DNA of 64,000 bases from Doryteuthis pealeii (Eukaryota; Mollusca; Cephalopoda; Myopsida; Loliginidae): NCBI GenBank assembly GCA_023376005.1, contig CM042142.1, positions 44,951,001 to 45,015,000 of the forward strand. The letters are read 5' to 3'. The notes beneath the pieces were generated by a model that saw nothing but the letters and a program-made list of their open reading frames with translations, searched no databases and had not been told where the DNA came from. The position numbers and the translations under genes were made by a program. Numbering within the stretch: position 1 is the first letter of the stretch; the number at the start of each line of letters is the position of its first letter. Positions 30,309-43,216 of the stretch are shown here, piece after piece.

Positions 30309-30640
30309 CAGAGAAGAATATGCCTGCTGAACTTAGCTGTTGTTGTAGTCATGGTAACTTGGTCTTCGTGACCCGGTTGAATCGTAGTAGCCGCTCAGGT
30401 TCTTGGCACTCATTCCTTTTAGAGGTGGAAGAACACACTGCTTTGATCATACCATCTTGGACACCAAGCGATGTCACACCATCCCATACTGGATCGAGAG
30501 TGGCAAAGAGGCCCCTATCCACGCATTTGCATGAGTGGTCCGGCGATCGTAATAAATGCAGACTATTGCGCATGCCTGTTGAGGACGACTTCCGACCACC
30601 GCCACGCCAAATCTCGGATGCCTTGACTTTGGTAAGCTAG
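30309..30640. other. unrecognised GC-balanced ORF region
   Basis: Open on both strands. Plus: 30320-30640, 106 codons, with a possible donor GTAAGC at 30631. Minus: 30309-30640, with a possible acceptor CCTAG at its 5' edge. Base composition is less AT-rich than neighbours. No domain or family recognised on either strand. It may be a host exon or an unknown transposon part. Confidence 0.25.
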
Positions 30641-30683
30641 GATTAATCATTCCACTTGTATCTTGTCTAGTAAACCTTTCTTT

Positions 30684-31118
30684 GGTTAAATCGAACTTAA
30701 TGGAGCTAAATTCCACCATCGTATCTCACCCCACCGAAAGAAAAAATACCAAACATTCAGGGAATTAACCAAATTTAATGAAATGTTCAGAGTTGATATA
30801 TTAATGAATAAAAGATATAATGCACCAGTTATTTTATTTAAAAGCTTTGACATTTTTTCAAGTCAGTTAACTTATAACCACGTATCCTTGAGACGTAACA
30901 CAGATTCTTAAATATATGTGGTTCCAAGTTAACTGACCTGAAAAAATGTAAAAGTTGTTTTTTAATGAAATAACTGGTTCATTATATCTTTTATTCATTA
31001 ATATATCAACAATGAAAATTTGATTAAATTCGGTTTATTTCCTGATTTTTGGTATTTTTTTCTTTCGGCGGGGTGACATACGATGGTGGAATCTAGGCCT
31101 GTTAAGTTCGATTTAACC
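30684..31118. repeat. fold-back element with ~190-bp arms
   Basis: Left 30684-30873 and right 30926-31118 are reverse complements with scattered differences: outer ends TTAAATCGAACTTAA versus TTAAGTTCGATTTAA, inner ends CAGTTAACTT versus AAGTTAACTG. The 52-bp loop itself has GTGGTT/AACCAC pairing. A diverged half-copy is at 34925-35085. Confidence 0.85.
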
Positions 31119-31317
31119 CCTTTTAAGCAAAACGCTTATCTAAAATATTCATTGAGTTTTCATTCTGCTTGTATATGAATTAAAACAGTTTTCCTCTTGC
31201 AATCAAAAAATAGGAGAAACTTTATCAATAGAAGCTGTCATATTTTTAATTAAACTTCTAAATTGTTTTAAACTAATCTTTCACAATGCCTACTTTGAAT
31301 CAGAATCTACTTCCAAT

Positions 31318-31755
31318 CCGTAGCCGTATCAGTGCTACTCTATGGATGCACTACTTGGAACCTAACGAAGAGCTTAGAGAACAGGTTATAGAAGCTACCT
31401 AATGATACTGCATGATGTCTTGAACAAATCTTAGAACCAACATCCCACAAGAAAACAGTTGTACTGTCACCTGTCTCCTGTTACACAAACCATCCAAATG
31501 AGACAAATAAGAGATGTTGGAGAAACAAGACGAACTCATGAGTGACGTTCTCCTATGGACACCTACACATGAACACAAAGTGTAGGCCAACTAGCAAACA
31601 ACTAAATCAGTCAGCTGATGTGTACGGACCCAGGATGCTGAGCGGAAGACCTTCCAGGCCGATAGGGACTGTTGGAGAGTGAGAGACAGAGACAGAGAGT
31701 CGTGGATATCCTTGTTGCCAGCCTGAACATGATGATGATGATGATGATGATGATA
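31318..31755 (+). pseudogene. LINE-R C-terminal fragment with (ATG)n tail
   Basis: Starts VSVLLYGCTTWNLTKSLENR, then frameshifts; later 'GTGACGTTCTCCTATGGAC' corresponds to the DVLLWTP region. Ends in CATGATGATG repeats at 31728-31753, the LINE's microsatellite 3' tail. Heavily decayed. Confidence 0.75.
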
Positions 31756-32933
<1,178 letters not shown>

Positions 32934-32951
32934 TATATATATATAAATAAA

Positions 32952-33044
<93 letters not shown>
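32934..33044. repeat. (TA)n microsatellite
   Basis: About 90 bp of uninterrupted TA after a short interrupted start. Confidence 0.95.
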
Positions 33045-33047
<3 letters not shown>

Positions 33048-33345
33048 AAATGAAAGAAAATAGAATTGTAAAAATTTGCCATGATGTCATACAAGAATAT
33101 AATTTCGTATTTTCCGAATATATCTACCTTTTGCAAAAGTTTTCAGTGAAAACTAATGTTTTTGCCGGAAACTTTAGCACATAACTTTTGGAATTACATT
33201 TTTAAAATTTTTTTTTCCAGATAAAATTAGTTGATTTTCTCATTTTCTCTCCGTTTTTATATTTTGCCTTTTAAATAAAAGATAAATAATTTCATCTTTT
33301 TCTTTTAAAATTTTTGCCGTGGTGCCACAGTCTAAGCTCATCCAT

Positions 33346-33833
<488 letters not shown>

Positions 33834-34000
33834 TCTAAATATATAAAGGAGCGATTCTGGTATGTACATGTCGACGTATAACTCCAAAACGGGAGGTCAC
33901 TCAGATTCAAAATCTTGCATACACATTGATATCGTTCTAACTAAGAAAAACTCTAAATTTGGTTATTGATTTTACTGATTAAAGGATATAATTAATTAAC
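33834..34000 (+). mobile_element. Helitron-like 5' end
   Basis: A|TCTAAATATATAAAGGAGCG followed by GGTATGTACATG resembles the 5' start of the copy at 42707 (TCTATACATATATAAAGGGA). The 3' end is not found. Confidence 0.4.
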
Positions 34001-34924
34001 CAAACAAAAATCAAACGATTTTTCGAAAGCCTTGGCGTAGCTGCTACTGTTGATATTCCAGCTACAATCAGCAGGCAAGCCCCACCCTGCTGTCTGTCTG
34101 CTCTATTTCCGTATGTCCGTTCTATTTCTACTGCGTTGTTGAATGCGTTTGTTTATATGTAAAAAGAAAAGTGAAAACCTTTTTATCAATATTTTTACGA
34201 ATACTTTCATATTTCTTAGGATAAAATATATCCATTTTTAATCAGCAAATCGAATTTGAATTAATATGCGAATTAGCAAATACAAAAACTGAATTTAAAA
34301 TTGTCTTACGTACGAAAAAGTTTTTGAAAAAATCCTTCAAGCGATTAAAAAAAGGGGATAAAAGTGGTTACCCACATACTATTAGTTTCATATTTCTTAG
34401 AATATAATATGATTAAATATATCCGGTGAAACTCAAAACGATTTTGAAAGAAGAATAACGAAATTTAAACCCAAAATATAATATTTAGTTGTCTTTGTTA
34501 TTTTTGTTGCACAAATAAATAAATTACAATGTTACATTTTATTTCTAATTCAAACAAGAAATTAAAAACTGAATTTAAAATTGGTTTACATACGAAAAAG
34601 TTAGAATATTATTCTTAATGTTGTAAACAAAAAAAAAAAAAATCGCAAATTATTAGCGCTTAAAAAGGGGGGATATTTAACACAACGAAACTTGAATAAA
34701 TGTTAATATTATTTTCAAAATTACAAAATTCACACAAACACTGTTTACTTATTCTAAATAAGTGTTTGTGTGAATTTCGTAAGTTATTTACGAAATTCTT
34801 TTTTTGTCAAACAGTAAAAGAATGATAAAGAAATATCTAAATAAATACATACATATAGTTGTCGATAGTTTTTTTTAGTAACACTTAGCTTAACAAAGGT
34901 AGACCCAAAATGGGCCTAAAATGC
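34001..34924. other. AT-rich DNA with one short hairpin, no gene seen
   Basis: Hairpin arms 34721-34741 and 34762-34782 (CACACAAACAC/GTGTTTGTGTG core, 20 of 21 paired). Segments near 34285-34325 and 34565-34605 (AAAACTGAATTTAAAATTG) repeat each other. Confidence 0.5.
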
Positions 34925-35085
34925 GTTTTTGACAAAATGACTTTAGAAAATAATTTACCAAAAATCAGGGAATTATCGGATTTTAACTAATTTTTCAGTG
35001 TTTATCTATCAATGAATGATCTTTATAATACATTACTTATTTTATTTCAAAATTTTCTAATTTTTTTCAGGTCACTTAATTTTGG
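34925..35085 (+). repeat. half-copy of the 30.7-31.1 kb fold-back family
   Basis: Shares CAGGGAATTA, then TCAATGAATGA and CATTACTTATTTTATTT, with the left arm 30756-30873, ending TTTTTTCAGGTCACTTAA. Single-armed here. Confidence 0.55.
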
Positions 35086-35680
35086 CCCCCACCCCTTATG
35101 TTAGGGGCGTAACATTTTTTCGAGTTGGTCTTATAGTTTACTAATTACAGTAGAAATAAAGAGATAAAAGACCGAAATTATGAATAGAAAACAAAATTTA
35201 CAGTGGCTTTTCTATGAGAAAATAAGTACTGAAAATCGAAAAATTAAATGTAAGAAAATAATAAATAACTAATTTTTTGGAGATTTATTTTTTACTCATT
35301 TCGATAATTATTTAATTGGCTATTATCTTATAAAAGAAAAAATTATACATCGATATTTTTCTGCTTAAAAAGGGGAGTACATTTTCAATAGAGTTTTTTT
35401 TCAAAACGTATACTTTGAAGTACTAAAATAAGGTTAGCAGTAAGTAGATATTTATTTCTAGAATCTAAAAGTATAACATTTTAAACTTAACATGTCGGCT
35501 TTTCATATTATAAATGAATTTTAATACTAAATGTTCAAAAAATATTTATATAAAAAAAATCAGTGATTTTAATAACTAAATTATGACGTTTTGATTACAA
35601 AACTAAATTTTATCATTTTATTCCCTCCACTTTAGCGAAAAATTTTAATTATTTGTTCTTTTTTTCATTAAGAAATTACC
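35086..35680. other. AT-rich DNA, no gene seen
   Basis: The segment near 35530-35575 (AAATGTTCAAAAAATATTTA) recurs near 40082. Confidence 0.4.
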
Positions 35681-35689
35681 AAGAATATT

Positions 35690-35840
35690 AAAAGACTAGA
35701 AGAGAGGAATCAGCTCAGATAGAAAAATAGAAGACCTGGCCAGCTAAGAAGGTAGATATAAGAAGACATAAGTAAAAGAATAACAAGAGAAGCAAGAAGG
35801 CTATACAATACCAACAAGGGTTGACGTGCCAAAAAACAAC
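35690..35840 (+). repeat. probable retroelement 3' region ending in the shared LINE-I tail
   Basis: GAGGAATCAGCTCAGATAG and CCTGGCCAGC resemble 45855-45905. The end reads AAGGGTTGACGTGCC plus AAAAAACAACCAAC, the shared tail. Confidence 0.5.
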
Positions 35841-35895
35841 CAACTGACAAACTAATCAACCTTACCTAACCTCGTAAGACCAAACAATTAGCCAT

Positions 35896-36474
35896 GGGTA
35901 ATTCCATGTCAAATCATCCAGAAAAAAACTAAAATTGTCACCCACCCCCTTCAACCTTTCTAAAATTTTGTACAGCTATGGACTATGTTAAAGGTAGAAA
36001 ATCCCCAAAATTTGAGCTTCCAATTTTAAAAATTGTTATAGCTTCGGTTCTGAGCAAAAACCAAACTATCTTTTTGGTATAAATAATGTTCAATATATGG
36101 GAAATAATAATGGAAAATAAAGTTGTCATAGACGCAGAGCCACATAGGAAAAATCAGAAAGCATCAATAAATTAAAATTGATTGACTTTCAGACGTTTTT
36201 GGTAGCATTTATGGATTCCTTGAGCGAAAATGCTTTTATAAACCAATCTTTAGGAGTAGGGAAGCTCTAGAATTCATTTTACAGACAAAAATAGGTTACA
36301 AAAAGTCGCCATTTTTCGCGACCGACCTCAAATTTGGAGAGCTAAAAATCGACATAACTTCACTAATTTTTGAAATTGAAACTCAAATTTTGGGTATTGT
36401 CTAACTTTAATATAGTCCTAACCTGGACAAAATTTCAGAAAGATTGAAGTGAGTGGGTGACATTGGAATTACCC
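35896..36474. mobile_element. TIR element (H family), copy 1
   Basis: Begins GGGTAATTCCATGTCAAATC and ends GGAATTACCC. Compared with copy 2 at 45963, the inner part of the right TIR (about 18 bp) is deleted. Middle sections are about 80 percent similar, including TTACAGACAAAAATAGGTTA. Non-coding. Confidence 0.75.
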
Positions 36475-37062
36475 CCATATCTTTGGTCATCAATTGATTA
36501 TCATTATTTACTTGAAACCATATAAATGCTTGAAAAAAAAACACTGACTTCCACATAGAATAACCCAACAAGGCTTGTCCTGCCATAAAACCAACCAACC
36601 AACCAACCAACCAACCTATTTTAACCTTGTAATAACCAAATTATGAAGTTTTGATTACAAGACCCAATTTTTATAATCTTATTCCTTCCACTTAAGAAAA
36701 AAAACTTTTAGTTATCTGTTCTTTTTTTTATCAGTTTTTGATGTGTTGATTTATTTTTAAGTCACGATTTTACATAAGATGGACATCAGTTCTAGGAAAT
36801 TCAAATCAGTGTAGATTGCTTTGAATTTACATACTATTCTAGAAATTCAGCTGAGTTCATCTAAGTTGTTTGTTATACTTACATCGTAGTTTTACTGTTT
36901 CTCTTTTTAAATTCCTTTTCTTTCCTGTTTTATTCATAGTTTAAAGTGATGTTTACAGTCACCCCAGATAATTAGAAAATGTCTTGTTGCATTCCTATGT
37001 AAGGCTTTTATGGGTTTAGAGCTCTTATCTCTAATATATAATTCTCTCCATTTACTTATTTT

Positions 37063-37065
<3 letters not shown>
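36475..37065. repeat. SINE-type tail and a repeated 70-bp segment
   Basis: 36540-36616 reads AATAACCCAACAAGGC then CTGCCATAAAACC plus (AACC)n, the shared tail. 36972-37040 (CATTCCTATGTAAGGCTTTT, TTATCTCTAATATA) recurs at 37382-37449, where the mariner inserted. The rest has no gene. Confidence 0.55.
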
Positions 37066-37108
<43 letters not shown>

Positions 37109-37287
37109 TCTACACACACCACGTTTCGCCGTATCACGTCTTCTCAGTTAGGCTAGACATAGCAGGCCACCTCCGAAACCCGGCCGATTTATCCTCGGTC
37201 AGTTCCTAACCTCTGGGACATCAGCACGCTTACAGACCTGGGCGAGAATATATCTGGTAAATACATACATGTATATATCTAAAGGCC

Positions 37288-37345
<58 letters not shown>
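37066..37345. repeat. (TA)n and (GA)n microsatellites with unique DNA between
   Basis: (TA)n 37066-37104; (GA)n 37289-37345. Between them about 180 bp of unique, GC-balanced DNA with no recognised feature. Confidence 0.85.
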
Positions 37346-37346
<1 letters not shown>

Positions 37347-37447
37347 CCATATGTAATAGGAGAGCCTTGCATTTTAGCGTAATTAGAAGATGTCTTGATT
37401 CATTCCTATGTTAGGCTTTTATGGGTCTAAATTTCGTATCTCTAATA

Positions 37448-38741
37448 TACAGGGTGTTCGGGATAAATTTGACATATTTATATTTGATTATTTTACTCCG
37501 TAAGTTGGAGGTATTGACGCACACTACGCATCATTTAAAAACTTGGACCCTTCTTCATTCATATACGACATATAGAATGGATGACTGGAACCCACCTGAA
37601 TCATGGAAGAGAATAACTTGTATCATGATGATCTGCGTCGGCAATAAAAATAAGGAGATTATTGTTGCTGCCCAATGCTCCCTGAACACTGTAAAAGCAT
37701 ATGAACTGGAAAATTGCAATGGAGACTATGAGGCTGTAGCTAGAAGAAAGCAACATAACAGACGATCTGATTGTGTTCGTACTGCAGAATTACTCGAAAA
37801 TCTACAGAAAAAGTGTTGGGGAGGACCCTGGTATTGGAATTCGGATTTTGTCACGGGAATTGAATGTTTCAGCCTCTACCATGAAGCTTGCACTCAATGG
37901 AGACCTTTGCTACTACTCATGCAAGCGTTGCAGAAGTCAACTGCTCCCAGAAAAGGCCCGTGAAAATCATCTGACAAAGGCGAAAAAACTTCTGAGCAAA
38001 GTGAGACATCCTGCAGAACCACAAACAACCTGGTTGTTTTCCGACGAGAAAAACTTTTGCCAAGATCAAAAGCCAACACACAGAATAACAGATGGCTTGA
38101 ATACAGTCCAAATGACACTTTTCGTGTCATACAGACTAAATTTCCCCAAACTGTGATGGTTTTCGAATGTGTGTCCTCTGAAGGTGATGTGATGAGTCCA
38201 CATTTCAGAGAGGGTATCATATTTAATTCAGATGCATACGTGGAGTTGCTAAATACTGTAGTCAAGCCCTGAATAACAAGGGTAGTCAATGGTAGGCCAT
38301 ATGGGTGGCAGCAGGATTCGGCCCCCTGCCACACCTCTGGGAAAAGTCAAAAATGGTTGTCCGTGGATTTTTACGACTACACCAGTCCCAATGTTTGGCC
38401 TCGAACTCGCCAGGTCTTAACCCCATTGATTATTATATATGGGGTACTGTTGAGAAAGACGCCGATCGCCGTGCCAGTACTACAAAAGCCCAGTTAATCA
38501 ACAGAATTAAGGTAGTTTTGAGACTCTTCCCAGGGAAACTGTAACATCAGCTTGCTCCAGGTTCCGGAGCACGATTGAGGCTGTGATCGACGCTAATGGT
38601 GGTTATTCTGAGTGAAACTTGTTGAAAGTAGTATCATTTCAGTGCTTGTTGAATTTCTTTACAATACATTAAATTTTGTCATTACCAAGCAGTTTTCCTT
38701 TTTCCTTATGAGACTGTCAAATTTCTCCCAAACACCCTGTA
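37448..38741 (+). mobile_element. mariner/Tc1-like DNA transposon, full length, 1290 bp
   Basis: Body 37450-38739 bounded by TA on both sides (37448-37449, 38740-38741). TIRs: CAGGGTGTTCGGGATAAATT (left) and, on the minus strand, CAGGGTGTTTGGGAGAAATT (right). The length is typical of mariner-type elements. It landed in a copy of a 70-bp repeat also present at 36972-37040. The right TIR ends in a different flank from the left, as expected for an insertion. Confidence 0.92.
37577..38615 (+). pseudogene. mariner-like transposase, frameshifted
   Basis: Conceptual start MDDWNPPESWKR with an N-terminal helix-turn-helix-like part (IIVAAQCSLNTVKAYELE) and RILSRELNVSASTMKLALNG. Then the catalytic domain: first Asp in WLFSDEKNF (about 38035), second in WQQDSAPCHT (about 38310), third in LNPIDYYIW (about 38420). 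C-terminal end SACSRFRSTIEAVIDANGG before a stop at 38613. All three catalytic acidic positions are kept. The reading frame is broken: a shift near 37800-37820, another near 38070, a TGA at about 38269 in place of a Trp codon, and a shift near 38405. Inactive. Confidence 0.88.
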
Positions 38742-38904
38742 TATGCTCATATGTTCACATATATGCATGTATTCATATATATGAAGTAGGATATAAATAA
38801 ATATAAATATGAATAAATAATTATATAATAAATTAGAAATTTTAAGGTTTTAAATGAATACATGAACATTTCAAGATATAATTAAATCAAGATAAAACAT
38901 CACC

Positions 38905-39250
38905 ACTCGATGCAGTTTAACGTCATACCCAGGACACAAAGAACCGCAGCAACCACCTTCTAGGATATATATCATAAAAAGTGTTGGAGGTTATCAATAA
39001 GAGCAATATAGTTGGGACAATCTTATAGGTGATAAGGCTTATCGTGACCAGACGATTAATCGGAGAGGGCCTCTCCAACCCCTTGTATAGTCTAAGTAAG
39101 GGCCAAAGTGGATGGACTGCTAAGCCTCCAGGACCCCGTTCTTAAGCATCATGGGTTGCCACCCACGGTGAACAGGTGCTTCGATTGGAGGGATTTTACC
39201 CCTCTGCAGAGGTGCAGTCAGTGTATTATACAGCCCCAGCTGACAGGGAT
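38905..39250 (-). mobile_element. Rep-A, 3'-truncated, old
   Basis: Contains CAGTTTAACGTCATACCCAG, GATTAATCGGAGAGGGC and the 5' end (minus) TCCCTGTCAGCTGGGGC at 39236-39250. The tail half is absent, unusual for a reverse-transcription truncation, so later deletion is likely. Confidence 0.8.
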
Positions 39251-40270
39251 CTTAAATGTTTAAAATTTCTATAGATGCTATGATCAACAATTTTAAAATA
39301 TTGGACATCAAATAATTACTATTTCTTTCTTGATACTCAAGATCCCACAATAAACGTGACCTTGTTGGAATATTTTGATATATAATGTGTGCTGAGGTCC
39401 ACCACTAGAACTTATAGACTCTGCGTGGGCGCGTGGATTAAAGCCAGCCAATCAACAGCTTGAATAAGTGGTTAGTTAACTATTTAATCGCCGATCTTGA
39501 AAGCTGTTCATTTGCACGTATTCGCCACTGACGAACAGATGTGCAACCAAGGACTCTGCTCAACCAAAGGATTCTACCCAACATTAAGGGATACCGAGGA
39601 ACAACCAAAGGATTCTTCACTAAGGATCAGCCTCTGATTAACACAAGGGATCTCCACTGTAAAGTGCTCTCACTTGCAGCCTAAAAATGGTCACAACAAT
39701 CGTAACAGACCTTGTGTCACATTCTGAATTGGGCAGGTTGGGGGTAAATAACTATTAAGTATTATCAATATGGTGTTAAGTAAAACCTAGAATTTTTAAG
39801 AATTATTAAGTTCGGAGCTATATGACCAATTTTGAATAGTTTCCGTGGTTTAATCAGCAAAGTGCTGTCCTTGTCATGAGGACTCTCAAACATACAAGAA
39901 TTGTTTTTTTCCTTTCTTTTTCTTCTTTTTTCATCACTGTTGGTATGTTTTTTGTTGTAAAATATAAAAATGACCGGTGTGTTTTGATTAAAAAAAGGGG
40001 GAAAGCAACAAAAAAAGATAAAAATTAACATGAAAGAAGAACTTGTCAAAAAATTAATGTTGGTTTTGACATGATAAATTTATGTTCAAAAAATATTTAT
40101 AAAAAAAAAAATCAGTGATTCTAAGATGGAGACTTTCTTGTTTTTGTTGAATTTTTGTCTGTTTTTGCCTCTTCCACTAAAATCTAATTTTTAAAAAAAT
40201 CTTTGATCATAGAGAATAAAGCCAACACTTGGAACGGAAATGATGTCACCAACACGTGATACAATAGACA
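39251..40270. other. unique region, no gene recognised
   Basis: 39390-39720 is less AT-rich and contains repeated CAACCAAGGA/CAACCAAAGGATTC motifs (39543, 39572, 39612). No ORF of note. 39288-39330 resembles 40278-40320. Confidence 0.35.
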
Positions 40271-40271
40271 G

Positions 40272-41510
40272 CTAAAAAGCTATGATTAACAAGATTAAAA
40301 TACTGGACTTAAATTCTTTATTATTTTTGTTCTTGACAATGACTGATGTTGGTTGAAAGTCACTATCAAGTTTTGCTGGTCGCCCAACACAGGTGTCTCC
40401 AAGTGTAGGTGTCCATAGTAGAACATCACATGAGTTCGTTATTGCTTCTCTAACAGTGCTCAGCATGTCTTACTCATCTTTTTTGGATGATTTATTTGAT
40501 AGTAGGTAAATAGCTAATACTGGTGAGTCCATAGGAAAACATCATATGAGTTCATCATTGCTTATCCAGCAGTGTCCAGCATCATATAAATTTGTCCTTA
40601 TTTCTCTAGCAAAGCCCAGCATGTCTTACTCGCCTTTGTTGGATAGTTTGCTAGGTAGGAAGTAAATATTCAATACTGGTGTGTCCATGCATAGGAGTCC
40701 AAAGAAGAACTTCTTCATTGCTTATCCAGCAGTGTCCAGCATCATATGAATTTGTCCTTATTTCTCTAGCAAAGCCCAGCATGTCTTACTCGCCTTTGTT
40801 GGATAGTTTGCTAGGTAGGAAGTAAATATTCAATACTGGTGTGTCCATGCATAGGAGTCCATAGAAGAATTTCTTCATTGCTTATCCAGCAGTGTCCAGC
40901 ATCATATAAATTTGTCCTTATTTCTCTAGCAAAGCCCAGCATATCTTACTCGCCTTTGTTGGATAGTTTGCTAGTTAGGAAGTAGATATTCAATACTGGT
41001 GTGTCCATGCATAGGAGTCCATAGAAGAACTTCTTCATTGCTTATCCAGCAGTGTCCAGCATCATATAAATTTGTCCTCATTTCTCTAGCAAAGCCCAGC
41101 ATGTCTTACTCGCCTTTGTTGGATAGTTTGCTAGGTAGGAAGTAAATATTCAATACTGGTGTGTCCATGCATAGGAGTCCAAAGAAGAACTTCACATGAC
41201 TTCATCATTGCTTCCCCGGTAGTGCCCAGCGTGTCTTATTAGCTATTTAAAGATGGTTTGCTAGATAGGAGGTAAATAGCGAACACTGATGTGTCCATAT
41301 GTAAGAGTCCATTGGAGAACAACGCATGAGTCTATCCTTTCGTCTCCACGGAGTCCAGCATCTTACTCACCTTTCTTGGTTTGTTAGATAGGAGGTAAAT
41401 AGCTAACACTGGTGTGTCCATGTGTAGAGGTCCATAGGAGATCATCACTCTTCTCCAACCATGCTCAATAGGTTTTACTCGCCTTTCTTGGATGGTTTGC
41501 GAGTAGTTTC
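40272..41510 (-). repeat. tandem array made from LINE-R C-terminal coding sequence; 160-bp perfect period core
   Basis: Minus strand reads LINE-R motifs (ISDVLLWTP-like; CVGRPAKLDSD at the low end). CTTATCCAGCAGTGTCCAGC starts at 40561, 40721, 40881 and 41041, giving an exact 160-bp period with only a few substitutions. Inside each unit a 40-bp piece is doubled (CAGTGTCCAGCATCATAT / AAAGCCCAGCATGTCTTA contexts). Outer units at 40380-40560 and 41201-41510 are older, about 115-120 bp. 160 is not a multiple of 3, so the array is not a coding repeat. Confidence 0.85.
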
Positions 41511-41615
41511 AGTTTTTTCTGTTTTATAAGGAACAGTCGTAAGGAAGGCACCTACTTGCCAATTTCATTTGAACAATCCAAAATCAAGTTTTCTTTTGAT
41601 TTGATTTATATTCTA

Positions 41616-41945
41616 CTAGAAGCTGCTACCCGACGCTGTCTGGGTAGAGGGTAGTGAAAAATATTAGTCTCACAGTTCCATTAATTGTTTTGGTCTTCCA
41701 TAATTGATTTGTTTATGTTTTAATCACAAACACCACTAGTGACTTTCCCGTTTATATATATTCCTAAGTCTTAATCTCCAGGAATATAAATAAAATCTTC
41801 ATTATTTTTGCAGAGAAAGCAAGCTCTGGTGATAGTGAATGTACATATATATCTAATTTGTTGTTAATTGTTTTATTTTCGTGGTTACCTCCGGACATAC
41901 TTAGATACATACGCATCAACTGTCCCTTGCCTATGTATACATTAA
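41616..41945 (-). mobile_element. Helitron-like element, minus strand
   Basis: Minus strand 3' end: CTACCC...GGGTAG hairpin (41626-41647), then CAGCTT and CTAG followed by T (41619-41616). Body (41761-41940) matches 42722-42880 in reverse complement (AAAATAAAACAATTAAC; GTATGTCCGGA). About 330 bp, no protein. Confidence 0.65.
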
Positions 41946-41984
41946 TGAGGATATTTAATATCCTATTATATCAAATTTGATAGG

Positions 41985-42395
41985 TGCACATGGTGTAATG
42001 GCTGTTGTCATAGGTAACGGATATGACGACCCTAGTTCAAATCCTGGACGAGCCTGTTTGTATTCCGCACTAATATCCTTGGGAAATATTAGGATTCCCA
42101 TCTTGGCGCAATAGTTAAGAAGCTAATCTTACAGATCTATTACTGAATATCAAGTTGGATCCTCGCTGGGTGCGCCATACTTGCGACCTTGTGTTTCACA
42201 TCCTACCCATGATGAATGGGTTGGGTAAATACAGACTCTTGAGAAAGGTATGGATAAATAGTAGGTCAGACTGGGCTCTTTAATTCTTGTATGGCAACTG
42301 GTCTAGGGGAATTAAAAATCTGACTTCAAACCTGTTAAACTGTGGTTAAGAAAATTGACCTTGTGTTCCATCCTGCTCGCGCGGATAATGTCGGT
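41985..42395 (+). mobile_element. SINE-C with SINE-D nested inside
   Basis: SINE-C head 41985-42060 (GCACATGGTGTAATGGCTG; AGTTCAAATCCTGGACG) to CCTTGGGAAATATT at about 42090. It resumes at about 42236 with CTTGAGAAAGGTATGG and runs to the tail at 42395. SINE-D sits between. CCTTGGGAAA/TCTTGAGAAA at the junctions look like an aged TSD. Confidence 0.85.
42097..42231 (+). mobile_element. SINE-D nested in SINE-C
   Basis: Gln-like head (GCGCAATAGTTAAGAAGC; B box GTTGGATCCTCGC), 3' end 'CATCCTACCCATGATGAATG' and GGTTGGGTAAATA. Confidence 0.85.
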
Positions 42396-42706
42396 AAATG
42401 CACTTACGTACATGATAAATAATCTCCGTTAGACTCATTCTTCTAAATGTAGATGAAAATCTATAAAATATTATTTATGTCAAGAGATTTATGATATATA
42501 GGTCACTACATATGTGTTTGATTATTTCTTCGTATCCTCCAGATATTGGAAAACTGTTAAGATAGATTGAGCTTTCTTGTCTTGGTGGACAACCAATCTA
42601 GAATCTAAATTCAAAATGAGGTTCTAGAATCCCTAAGGCAGTCTTTAATCTTGTTCTGTATAAAAATGATAATTCCTCATCTCTCGAATTCAGAAGGAAA
42701 TTAATA

Positions 42707-42885
42707 TCTATACATATATAAAGGGAAGCTGTGAGTATGTATAGGCGGGTTTATGTATGTCCGGATGAAGCTACAAAAATAAAACAATTAACGGCAAAGT
42801 AAATACATATAAACATCAAATATCACCAGTTCTTGCTTTATGTGCAAAAATTATGAAGATTTGATTTATATTCGAAGATATTTGA
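42707..42885 (+). mobile_element. Helitron-like 5' end, plus strand
   Basis: A|TCTATACATATATAAAGGGA then GTATGTCCGGATGAAGC and AAAATAAAACAATTAAC, the inverted relative of 41761-41940. 3' end missing. Confidence 0.5.
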
Positions 42886-43149
42886 AAATTAGAATATACA
42901 TAGAAATAGCATTAAAAATTATACTTCCGGCAGTTGTAAATCTCAAACGTAAACAAATCAATACACCAGGGTTTCCACTCCCTCTACTCAGTTGATGCTG
43001 GGTAGCCACTTCTAGTCTTTTAATAAAGGGGAGAAATATAAAACCAGGATCAGTCAAAGGTTGCGTCATCTTTAAATCATTCAAACTCTCAATATAAATA
43101 GCATAATGGATAATTGTTAAAATAGGTTTATGGGCCATCCGGTATAAAA

Positions 43150-43216
43150 ATGAATTTTACTCCTTTGCTGAGGTGCAGTCGTGGTATTCTACAGCCCCGG
43201 CTAACAGGGTGGTGTT
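43150..43216 (-). mobile_element. Rep-A 5'-end fragment
   Basis: CTGAGGTGCAGTCGTGGTAT and CAGCCCCGGCTAACAGGGTG match the 5' end of Rep-A only. Confidence 0.65.

Noticed and set aside
35896..36474. Possible coding region in the H-family element
   Set aside because: Short frames (about 60 codons) differ between the two copies and are broken; the element behaves as a non-coding TIR repeat.
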